Source: DASZCR01 sp035942915
Lineage (GTDB): Bacteria > Acidobacteriota > Blastocatellia > Pyrinomonadales > Pyrinomonadaceae
DNA: 10,507 nt
Direction of reading: 5' to 3'
Assembly (NCBI GenBank): GCA_035942915.1
Contig: DASZCR010000211.1
Location: 1-10,507 of the forward strand
In this document: positions 1-5,653 of the stretch, piece by piece
How the letters are laid out: the number at the start of each line of letters is the position of its first letter
How positions within the stretch are numbered: position 1 is the first letter of the stretch
Program-made: the position numbers and the translations under genes
The notes under the pieces: model-generated
The model's database searches: none
What the model was told of the DNA's origin: nothing
The model's input: the letters and a program-made list of their open reading frames with translations, nothing else

Positions 1-1
1 A

Positions 2-223
2 CGCGACTTCCGCAGCCTGTGGATTGTGCGCATCGGCGCGGCCGCGCGCTTAAACGGCCTCAACTATTCGCAGTTCATGCACGGCCTCAAGGTCGCAGGC
101 ATCGAACTCGACCGCAAGGTTCTGGCAGACCTCGCCGCCAATTCGCCCGAAGCCTTTGCAGAGTTGGCCGGACAGGCGAAGAACGCGATTAACGGCACGG
201 GACAACAGCAGGCGGCGGCTTAA
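2..223 (+). CDS. rplT: Large ribosomal subunit protein bL20, C-terminal part (partial, 5' truncated by window edge)
   Basis: The reading frame is open from base 2 and ends at TAA 221-223, giving about 73 residues. It reads RDFRSLWIVRI, then AARLNGLNYSQFMHGLK, then GIELDRKVLADLA, which is the highly conserved C-terminal half of bL20. bL20 binds 23S rRNA and is needed for early assembly of the large subunit. About 45 N-terminal residues are missing off the left edge. The tail after the globular domain is alanine- and glutamine-rich (GTGQQQAAA), as is common for variable L20 ends. The gene lies 48 bases before pheS, matching the widespread infC-rpmI-rplT-pheS-pheT order, so co-transcription with pheST is likely. 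An internal GTG at 26 is in frame but is not the real start, because homology continues upstream of it. Confidence 0.95.
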   Translation, partial: RDFRSLWIVRIGAAARLNGLNYSQFMHGLKVAGIELDRKVLADLAANSPEAFAELAGQAKNAINGTGQQQAAA

Positions 224-271
224 AGTCTCCCCGACAGGAAGACTTCGACAGACGCCCGCGAGGGTTTTCAG

Positions 272-1369
272 GTGGGTTCCGAATCGGTTGAGTACCAACA
301 ACAAATAGATGCCGTGCGTGAAGCGTTCGAGCGAGAGTTTGAACGCTTCACGCGCTTTCGCGCCGGGCACGGCACGGAAGCGCTCGCGCTCGCCGAAGCC
401 GAGACGCTGCTGCGCGACCTCGGCGCTCTGCGCACGACGCACACGGCGAAAAAGAGCGCGCTCGCGCAGTTGATGAAACTCGTCGGGCGCGTGCCTGCCG
501 AAGAACGCGCGCAGTTCGGCCAGCGCATACAGGCTCTCAATAATCACGTCGTCGAAAGCCTCGACCGCGCGCAGGCCGCTCTGAAGATGCACGTCAGCCG
601 CTTGCAGACCGAGCGCGAGCGTATCGACGTGACTTTGCCGGGTCGTCGCCCGCGTCGCGGCCATCTCCAACCCATCACGCTCATTCGCCAGCGCGTCGAA
701 GCCATCTTCGTCTCGATGGGCTACGCGGTTGAGGACGGGCGCGAGATAGAGACGGACTTCTACAACTTCGCGGCGCTCAACATCCCCGAACTGCACCCTG
801 CGCGCAGCCCGCAGGACACCTTCTACACGACCGACGGCTTCGCCTTGCGCTCGCAGACCTCGACCGTGCAGATTCACGCCATGCAGAAACGGCGGCCGCC
901 CCTGCGCGTCGTCGCGCCCGGCCGCGTCTTTCGCCGAGACACGCCCGACGCGACGCACAACCCGATGTTCTTTCAGGTCGAAGGGCTGCTCGTTGACCGG
1001 GGCATCACGATGGGACACCTGAAGGGAACCGTCACAGAGTTTCTCCGTCGGATGTTCGGCCCCGAAACGCGCACGCGCTTCCGTCCATCCTACTTTCCGT
1101 TCACCGAGCCGAGCGCCGAGTTCGACTTCTCCTGCTTCAAGTGCGGCGGCGCGGGCTGTCGCCTCTGTAAGCAATCGGGTTGGATAGAACTTGGCGGCTC
1201 CGGCATGGTTCACCCGAACGTGCTGCGGGCGGTCGGCATCGACTCCGAAGAGTTCTCCGGCTTCGCCTTCGGCCTCGGCATCGACCGCATGTGCGGCCTG
1301 CTCTACGGCCTCGACGACATCCGCCTCCTCTTCGAGAACGACGTGCGCTTTCTCGAACAATTCACTTGA
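272..1369 (+). CDS. pheS: Phenylalanine--tRNA ligase alpha subunit
   Basis: This is the catalytic alpha subunit of the (alpha-beta)2 class II synthetase that charges tRNA-Phe in the cytoplasm. The 365-residue protein begins at GTG 272, chosen because GAGGG (260-264) lies 7 bases upstream and no in-frame ATG gives a full product. Residues 1-120 form the charged N-terminal tRNA-binding coiled coil. The class II core follows: the FAALNIPELHPARSPQDTFY segment, motif 2 around RVFRRDTPDATHNPMFFQVEG, and motif 3 in the C-terminal GFAFGLGIDRM segment. A CxxC-x4-CxxC cluster (C288, C291, C296, C299) resembles the Zn-ribbon-like insertion of some bacterial PheS proteins. It precedes GGSGMVHPNVL, where many homologues have GCGMVHP. 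Length is normal for the family. It sits between rplT and pheT in the classic order. Confidence 0.97.
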   Translation: MGSESVEYQQQIDAVREAFEREFERFTRFRAGHGTEALALAEAETLLRDLGALRTTHTAKKSALAQLMKLVGRVPAEERAQFGQRIQALNNHVVESLDRAQAALKMHVSRLQTERERIDVTLPGRRPRRGHLQPITLIRQRVEAIFVSMGYAVEDGREIETDFYNFAALNIPELHPARSPQDTFYTTDGFALRSQTSTVQIHAMQKRRPPLRVVAPGRVFRRDTPDATHNPMFFQVEGLLVDRGITMGHLKGTVTEFLRRMFGPETRTRFRPSYFPFTEPSAEFDFSCFKCGGAGCRLCKQSGWIELGGSGMVHPNVLRAVGIDSEEFSGFAFGLGIDRMCGLLYGLDDIRLLFENDVRFLEQFT

Positions 1370-1374
1370 AGTAA

Positions 1375-1451
1375 GTGATAAGTGATGGGTGATAGATGAG
1401 AGGAGAAATCCTGTTTCTTTATCCTATCACCCATCACCTATCACCTGTCAC
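1375..1451. repeat. Heptad-built inverted repeat A in the pheS-pheT spacer
   Basis: The left arm 1375-1395 consists of three consecutive 7-mers (GTGATAA, GTGATGG, GTGATAG). The right arm 1424-1444 consists of CTATCAC, CCATCAC, CTATCAC, and a fourth degenerate unit CTGTCAC follows at 1445-1451. The two arms are complementary at 20 of 21 positions (one A-C mismatch, 1381/1438) around a 28-base loop. No U-tract follows, so it does not look like a standard terminator. A Shine-Dalgarno-like AGGAGA lies in the loop at 1401-1406. The same architecture recurs with different units at two other spacers in this window. Confidence 0.9.
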
Positions 1452-1457
1452 GGCTTT

Positions 1458-3527
1458 ATGAACATCAGCTACAACTGGCTCCGCGAACTGGCAGAGGTGA
1501 GACTTGAGCCGCGCGAGTTGGCGCGGCGTCTGACGATGGTCGGGCTGGCGGTCGATGCCGTGCATGAGGCGGGCGACGACTTCGTGCTCGAATTCGACCT
1601 CACCTCGAACCGTCCAGACTGTCTCTCACACCTCGGCGTCGCGCGCGAGGCGGCCGTCGTCGAAGCCGTCAGCGTGCGTCTGCCGCAGGCGAAGACTTAC
1701 GCGACGCGTGGGCGCACGGACGATTTCATCTCCGTCGAGATAAGGGACGCGGCCTTGTGCCCGCGCTACACTGCGCGCGTCGTGCGCGGCGTCCGCGTCG
1801 CTCCGTCGCCAGACTGGCTGGCCGCGAGACTTCAATCCATCGGCCAGCGTCCCATCAACAACGTCACAGACATCACAAACTATGTCCTGCACGAACTTGG
1901 TCAACCGCTCCACGCCTTCGACCTGCCGACCTTGCAGGGCGCAAAGATAATCGTCAGACGCGCGCAAGCGGGCGAGCGACTGACGACGCTCGACGGCGTT
2001 GAGCGCACGCTCGACGCAGAGATGCTCGTGATTGCAGACGGCGCGCGCGCCGTCGCCATCGCGGGCGTGATGGGCGGCGCGGAGACGGAGATTACGAACG
2101 CGACGACCGACGTGCTCATCGAAAGCGCGTACTTTTCGCCCGCCTCCGTGCGACGCACGTCGAAGGCTCTCGGCTTGCAGACCGAAGCATCGTATCGCTT
2201 CGAGCGCGGGACGGATTACGAAGGGGTGCTGCGCGCTTCCGAGCGTTGCGCCGCGCTCATCTGCGAGATTGCGGGCGGCGAGGCGACTGAGGAGGCCATA
2301 GACGTTTACCCGCAGCCGGTTGAGCAGGCTTTTGTCTCCCTGCGCCCCGAACGCGTCGAGCATTTGACGGGGTTGCCGGTCACGGCCGAAGAATCGCAGC
2401 GTATCCTCACGGCGCTCGGCTTTGCGGAGCGCGATGGCGGGATGACCTTCAGTGTCCCGACGTGGCGCGTCGATGTCGAGCGCGAGGAAGATTTGGTCGA
2501 GGAAGTGGCGCGCCATTACGGCTACGAGAAGATTGAAGACGCGCTGCCGGCTTCGGGCGCGGCGGGCGAATATCGAGAGGGCGAGTCTGGACGGCGCGAG
2601 GCCGCGCGCGCTTTGAACGGACTGGGCTTCGACCAAGCTATCAGCTTCAGCTTCATCGAAGCGTCGCATGATGAGAAGTTCGACCTCTTGCCCGGACTCG
2701 TCGCCGAGAGTGGAAACGACGGCGAGCATTTCGTCTCGCTCGACAACCCGATTATCGAGGGCGCGACGCGCATGCGGCCGACGCTGCTGCCCGGTCTGCT
2801 CGACGCCGTCCGTCACAACTTCAATCATGGCACACGCCACGTCCGCCTCTTCGAGACCGGTCGAGTCTTCGCTGCGCGCACGGGAGATTTGCCCGAAGAG
2901 CGCGAGGCGCTCGCGCTCGTCTTAACGGGCGGCGTGCTCGAAGACGGACGCGCCGCGCCCGCGCGCGAGTCAGACTTCTACGACCTGAAAGGCGCGCTCG
3001 AAGCGGCGGCCGACGCTCTGAATATCGCTTCGCTGGAATTCGAGGCCGCGAGCGTTCGCCATTTGAAGGAGGGACAGTCGGCGCGCGTCTTCGCGGGCGG
3101 TCGCACAGTCGGGACGCTTGGCAGACTCGCGGACGAGACGGCCGCCGGTTACAAGTTTCGCCAGCCGGTCTTCGTCGCCGAAGTTGACTTGGGCGCGTTG
3201 CGCGAGGCGCAGACGCGACAGGCGCGCTACACGCCGCTCGCGCGTCATCCTTCCATCGTGCGCGACATCTCGCTCGTTGCCGACCGGCGCGTGACCTTCG
3301 CAGAGATGCGCCGCGCTGCGCTCGACCTGCATCTGGAATTCTGTCGCGGCATCTCGCTCGTTGACATCTACGAGGGCGCGAATCTGCCCGAAGGCAAACG
3401 CTCTGTGACGCTGCGCGTCGAGTATCGCGCCGACGACAGGACGTTGCGCGACGAGGAGGTGGACGAGGCGCACGCGCACATCGTCAGCACGCTCGCAGAA
3501 CGTTTCGGCGCGCAGATGAGGACGTGA
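1458..3527 (+). CDS. pheT: Phenylalanine--tRNA ligase beta subunit, short form without the EMAP/OB tRNA-binding domain
   Basis: This is the beta subunit of phenylalanyl-tRNA synthetase, responsible for tRNA recognition and editing. ATG 1458 (MNISYNWLREL) is the family's conserved N-terminus. The open frame extends up to GTG 1389, but that extension only translates the heptad repeat and is rejected. No clear Shine-Dalgarno stands right before 1458. The product is 689 residues, about 100 shorter than the usual bacterial length near 800. After MVGLAVDAVHEAGDD it runs straight into LEFDLTSNRPDCLSHLGVAREAA, so the B2 (tRNA_bind, EMAP-II-like OB) insertion is absent. The remaining domains are present: B3/B4 editing (PRYTARVVRG through INNVTDITNYVLHELGQPLHAFD), B5 (around residues 290-370), the pseudo-catalytic core, and a C-terminal FDX-ACB anticodon-binding domain (from about residue 595, YTPLARHPSIVRDISLV). 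Confidence 0.96.
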   Translation: MNISYNWLRELAEVRLEPRELARRLTMVGLAVDAVHEAGDDFVLEFDLTSNRPDCLSHLGVAREAAVVEAVSVRLPQAKTYATRGRTDDFISVEIRDAALCPRYTARVVRGVRVAPSPDWLAARLQSIGQRPINNVTDITNYVLHELGQPLHAFDLPTLQGAKIIVRRAQAGERLTTLDGVERTLDAEMLVIADGARAVAIAGVMGGAETEITNATTDVLIESAYFSPASVRRTSKALGLQTEASYRFERGTDYEGVLRASERCAALICEIAGGEATEEAIDVYPQPVEQAFVSLRPERVEHLTGLPVTAEESQRILTALGFAERDGGMTFSVPTWRVDVEREEDLVEEVARHYGYEKIEDALPASGAAGEYREGESGRREAARALNGLGFDQAISFSFIEASHDEKFDLLPGLVAESGNDGEHFVSLDNPIIEGATRMRPTLLPGLLDAVRHNFNHGTRHVRLFETGRVFAARTGDLPEEREALALVLTGGVLEDGRAAPARESDFYDLKGALEAAADALNIASLEFEAASVRHLKEGQSARVFAGGRTVGTLGRLADETAAGYKFRQPVFVAEVDLGALREAQTRQARYTPLARHPSIVRDISLVADRRVTFAEMRRAALDLHLEFCRGISLVDIYEGANLPEGKRSVTLRVEYRADDRTLRDEEVDEAHAHIVSTLAERFGAQMRT

Positions 3528-3539
3528 CAAGTCGTGCAT

Positions 3540-3618
3540 CGGAAGTCGGAAGTCTCATGTCGAAACACGTTTCTCTGAGTTGAGGCTTCCGACTTCCGGC
3601 CTCCGACTTTAGACTCCG
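3540..3618. repeat. Heptad-built inverted repeat B downstream of pheT
   Basis: The left arm 3540-3557 contains GGAAGTC twice in tandem and pairs with 3581-3598 over 18 positions, with only a G-U wobble as deviation. The right side continues as a degenerate 7-mer series: GGCTTCC, GACTTCC, GGCCTCC, GACTTTA, GACTCCG (3584-3618). The loop contains a small palindrome GAAACACGTTTC (3562-3573) that can extend the fold. It begins 12 bases after the pheT stop. It could act as an attenuating or mRNA 3'-end structure, but has no U-tract. Confidence 0.85.
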
Positions 3619-3627
3619 ACTTAGCTC

Positions 3628-3656
3628 TTGCGCTCGCGCCGCCGAAGTCGCATAAT
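3628..3656 (+). promoter_or_regulatory. Candidate sigma-70-type promoter for zapB-zapA
   Basis: TTGCGC (3628-3633) is followed by a 17-base spacer and CATAAT (3651-3656). This places a start near 3663, about 35 bases before the zapB-like start codon, immediately after heptad repeat B. The assignment is by eye and the -35 match is partial. Confidence 0.45.
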
Positions 3657-3697
3657 CGGTCGGCAATTTTGATTGCATTGTTTTTGAGGAGTGTGTG

Positions 3698-3979
3698 ATG
3701 GTCGGACTAACCGGTCTTGAAAAGTTTTCCCACCTTGAAGATAAAATCTACCGCACTATTGAACTGACGAAGACGTTGCGGCAGGAGAAGGAGGCGCTCG
3801 AACGCGAGGTTTCATCCGTCCGGCGCGAGTTGGGCAGTCTACTCGACGAGAAGGAACGTTTGGAGACACAGGTCGAACGTCTGCTCTCGGAGCGCGACAC
3901 CATCCGCACGAAGGTCGAAGCCATGCTCGACGCCATCGCCGTGCTCGACCCTGAAGTGGCCGAGGCCGTGCGTAAGTAA
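3698..3979 (+). CDS. zapB: Short coiled-coil protein, ZapB-like cell division factor
   Basis: The 93-residue protein starts at ATG 3698, supported by GAGGA (3686-3690) 7 bases upstream. GTG codons at 3691, 3693 and 3695 are too close to that site. From about residue 10 to 75 it is almost entirely charged heptad-pattern coiled coil (KTLRQEKEALEREVSSVRRE, then LLDEKERLETQVERLLSERD), with a short C-terminal AVLDPEVAEAV segment. ZapB is a small coiled-coil protein that joins the division ring through ZapA, and zapA follows here after 27 bases, which is the main argument for the name. Sequence alone supports only 'coiled coil', because such proteins are low-complexity and align spuriously. The two genes probably form an operon. 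Confidence 0.7.
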   Translation: MVGLTGLEKFSHLEDKIYRTIELTKTLRQEKEALEREVSSVRRELGSLLDEKERLETQVERLLSERDTIRTKVEAMLDAIAVLDPEVAEAVRK

Positions 3980-4006
3980 ACGGACGAAAGGCCGACGTAG
4001 ATTCTC

Positions 4007-4378
4007 ATGAGCGCCATCAAGAGCCCCACCGACACGACCGGCACGCCCACCATCCGCGTCGAAATCTACAACCAGACTTACAACATCCGCTCCGACGGCG
4101 ACAGCGAATACGTCACCAGCCTCGCCGAGTTCGTTGACCAGCGCATGCGCGAAATCTCTTCGGGCACGCTCACCGTCGATTCGCTCAAGGTCGCCATCCT
4201 CGCTGCCCTCCACATCGCAGACGAACTGCACCGTCTCAAGCGCCTGCATGAACATGCCGACGCGCAACTGGCCTCGCGCAGCGCCGAGTGCGCAGAGATG
4301 CTCGACCGCCTCCTGAAGACGCGTTCGGCCTTCGAGCAGACGGGGCAGGGGCAGGGCAGTAAAATCTCCATCTCTTGA
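4007..4378 (+). CDS. zapA: Cell division protein ZapA
   Basis: ZapA binds FtsZ filaments at midcell and promotes their bundling. The 123-residue product has a flexible polar N-terminus (residues 1-13), then the ZapA fold: the beta strand and turn IRVEIYNQTYNIRSDGDSEYV, the helix SLAEFVDQRMREIS, and the conserved helix TVDSLKVAILAALHIADELHRLK leading into a C-terminal coiled coil that mediates tetramer formation. Length is normal, with a slightly extended serine- and glutamine-containing tail. ATG 4007 has no strong Shine-Dalgarno, so translation may partly depend on the upstream zapB-like gene. A downstream 6S RNA is the same context seen in many bacteria, where ssrS follows zapA. Confidence 0.93.
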   Translation: MSAIKSPTDTTGTPTIRVEIYNQTYNIRSDGDSEYVTSLAEFVDQRMREISSGTLTVDSLKVAILAALHIADELHRLKRLHEHADAQLASRSAECAEMLDRLLKTRSAFEQTGQGQGSKISIS

Positions 4379-4432
4379 ACTTTCCGCGCCCACTTGTCAA
4401 GTTTCCGGCAGCAAGATTTCGTCAACTAAAAA

Positions 4433-4462
4433 CTGAAATGCGGGGCGCGCCTGTGCTAGTAT
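4433..4462 (+). promoter_or_regulatory. Promoter of the 6S RNA gene
   Basis: CTGAAA (4433-4438) is followed by an 18-base spacer and TAGTAT (4457-4462), preceded by TG at 4454-4455 to form an extended -10 (TGCTAGTAT). The predicted start near 4469 coincides with the first base of the closing stem of the RNA, which is strong mutual support. Confidence 0.65.
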
Positions 4463-4468
4463 CGGTCT

Positions 4469-4673
4469 CGGCTGAGGGGGCTTTGTCTGCGGGGTTCGTC
4501 ACCGATTTCCTATGTTGAGCCAATGCCGGTTGAAAGGGTTACCGATGCCACCGGCCAGTGCATTCCCTCACTGAAAGGGAAGTGCCAGAGGTCGTGGCTT
4601 TTAGAGGTTTCCCACCTGTTAGCGCAGGTTCAATTACGGCTTCGGAACGGCCGTTGCGGATTCCCCTCTGCCG
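4469..4673 (+). ncRNA. ssrS: Probable 6S RNA
   Basis: 6S RNA mimics an open promoter and sequesters housekeeping RNA polymerase holoenzyme. The call rests on position (directly downstream of zapA, the classic ssrS locus), size (about 205 nt) and fold. The 5' end CGGCTGAGGGG (4469-4479) pairs with CCCCTCTGCCG (4663-4673) at 10 of 11 positions to form a closing stem. A long apical hairpin covers 4547-4598: GCCAC/GTGGC, GGCC/GGTC, GTGC/GTGC-type pairs, then TTCCCT (4563-4568) with AGGGAA (4576-4581) around a 7-base loop. Loosely paired regions flank the middle, as expected for the central bubble. No reading frame here is convincing. There is no U-tract at the 3' end, so maturation may be by processing. 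A covariance search was not possible here. Confidence 0.7.
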
Positions 4674-4681
4674 TACACGTC

Positions 4682-4753
4682 AAATCGTGAGCCGCCAGTC
4701 GTGAATAGAAAACGCTCGTTCTCCATTCACGATTGACGACTCGCGATTTACGT
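4682..4753. repeat. Heptad-built inverted repeat C between 6S RNA and ymdB
   Basis: The left arm 4682-4708 and right arm 4723-4749 are complementary over 27 positions with 22 strict pairs and two G-U wobbles. The right arm reads as 7-mers TTCACGA, TTGACGA, CTCGCGA, TTTACGT (4726-4753). The left side reads AATCGTG, AGCCGCC, AGTCGTG. The loop is 14 bases. It begins 9 bases after the 6S closing stem and ends about 20 bases before the ymdB start, so it may affect 6S 3'-end formation or the ymdB leader. Confidence 0.8.
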
Positions 4754-4772
4754 CTTTTAGGATGGAGACGGG

Positions 4773-5558
4773 ATGAGAGTCTTGATGATTGGAGATGTGG
4801 TGGCGCGCCCCGGCCGACAGGCCGTGCTCGAACGCATCCAGGACTTGCGCGAACAGCACGCGATTGACTTCGCCGTGATGAATGCCGAGAACCTCGCGGG
4901 CGGCTTCTCCGTCACACCGCAGACCGCCGACCAGCTCTTCGCCAATGGCATCGACGTGATGACCTCCGGCAACCACATCTTCGACAAGCGCGAGGCTGTC
5001 GCCTACATAGAAAAACAGCCGCGCCTGCTGCGTCCGGCCAACTATCCGCCCAACACGCCGGGCAAGGGCATCTGGGTCGGCGCAGTCGGCGGCACGCGCC
5101 TCGCCGTTCTCAACCTGATGGGGCGCGTCTTCATGCCGCCCACACACGGCGACCCTTTCCGCGCGGCCGACGAACTGCTGGCAGGACTCGACGACTCTGT
5201 GCGCGTCCGACTCGTCGATATGCACGGCGAGGCGACATCCGAGAAGTCTGCAATGGGTTGGTATCTGGACGGCAGGGTGTCGGCCGTCGTCGGCACGCAC
5301 ACGCACGTCCAGACGGCCGACGAACGCGTGCTGCCGGGCGGGACGGCCTACCTGACAGACATCGGCATGACCGGCAGCTACGCGGGCTGCATCGGCATGA
5401 ACCGCGACGACGTGATAGCGCGTTTCACTTCAGCCATCCCGCGCCGCGCCGAGCACGCGTCCGGCGACGTGCGCATCTGCGCCGTCATCATCGACATCGA
5501 CGAAGCAACCGGACGCGCACGAGAGATTTCACGCCTCTTCCTCAGACACGAATCCTGA
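4773..5558 (+). CDS. ymdB: YmdB-family (TIGR00282) metallophosphoesterase
   Basis: The 261-residue protein is a full-length member of the calcineurin-like family whose Bacillus subtilis representative YmdB is a cyclic-nucleotide phosphodiesterase (2',3'-cAMP) affecting biofilm and motility decisions. All di-metal ligands are visible: D8 (MIGDVV), E39 and N40 (MNAENLAGG), N67 and H68 (SGNHIFD), H151 (DMHGEATSEK), H176 and H178 (GTHTHVQTADE). The C-terminal DIGMTGSYAGCIGMN signature is intact. ATG 4773 has GGAG 5 bases upstream. In many bacteria ymdB follows rny (RNase Y). Here rny is absent and the gene follows zapA, 6S RNA and repeat C, so it may share a transcript with them or use an unrecognised promoter. 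Its own substrate cannot be inferred. Confidence 0.93.
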   Translation: MRVLMIGDVVARPGRQAVLERIQDLREQHAIDFAVMNAENLAGGFSVTPQTADQLFANGIDVMTSGNHIFDKREAVAYIEKQPRLLRPANYPPNTPGKGIWVGAVGGTRLAVLNLMGRVFMPPTHGDPFRAADELLAGLDDSVRVRLVDMHGEATSEKSAMGWYLDGRVSAVVGTHTHVQTADERVLPGGTAYLTDIGMTGSYAGCIGMNRDDVIARFTSAIPRRAEHASGDVRICAVIIDIDEATGRAREISRLFLRHES

Positions 5559-5577
5559 GCGTGAGCGCAAAAACGGC

Positions 5578-5629
5578 AGGTCTCGTCCCGGCAGGTGTTC
5601 TCATTAACGAACCTGCCGGGACGAGACCT
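5578..5629. terminator. Bidirectional terminator between convergent ymdB and the TPR regulator
   Basis: Two perfectly complementary 19-base arms (AGGTCTCGTCCCGGCAGGT at 5578-5596 and its complement at 5611-5629) surround a 14-base loop. On the plus strand a short T-containing tail follows (TTAACTTT). On the minus strand the sequence after the stem reads GCCGTTTTT. The element sits 20 bases after the ymdB stop and 25 bases from the stop of the convergent regulator, so it can serve both. Confidence 0.85.
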
Positions 5630-5653
5630 TTAACTTTCAACTACTCCGCTTTG

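Noticed and set aside
224..271. Phenylalanine-codon leader peptide or T-box before pheS
   Set aside because: The spacer is only 48 bases, with no Phe-rich frame, no T-box motif and no terminator stem.
50..1360. Long minus-strand open frame of 436 codons opposite rplT/pheS
   Set aside because: It is the antisense shadow of conserved rplT and pheS in GC-rich DNA, and its translation resembles no protein family.
1375..1451. CRISPR-like or tandem-repeat array
   Set aside because: The units are 7 bases, contiguous and inverted, without spacers of unique sequence, so this is not CRISPR.
1389..1457. GTG 1389 as an upstream start for pheT
   Set aside because: The extra 23 residues translate the heptad repeat, while conserved PheT sequence begins exactly at ATG 1458.
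1626..2840. Minus-strand open frame of 404 codons opposite pheT
   Set aside because: It lies wholly inside conserved pheT and has no recognisable domain.
3558..3580. Stand-alone operator at GAAACACGTTTC
   Set aside because: It is short and sits in the loop of repeat B, so it is better explained as part of that fold.
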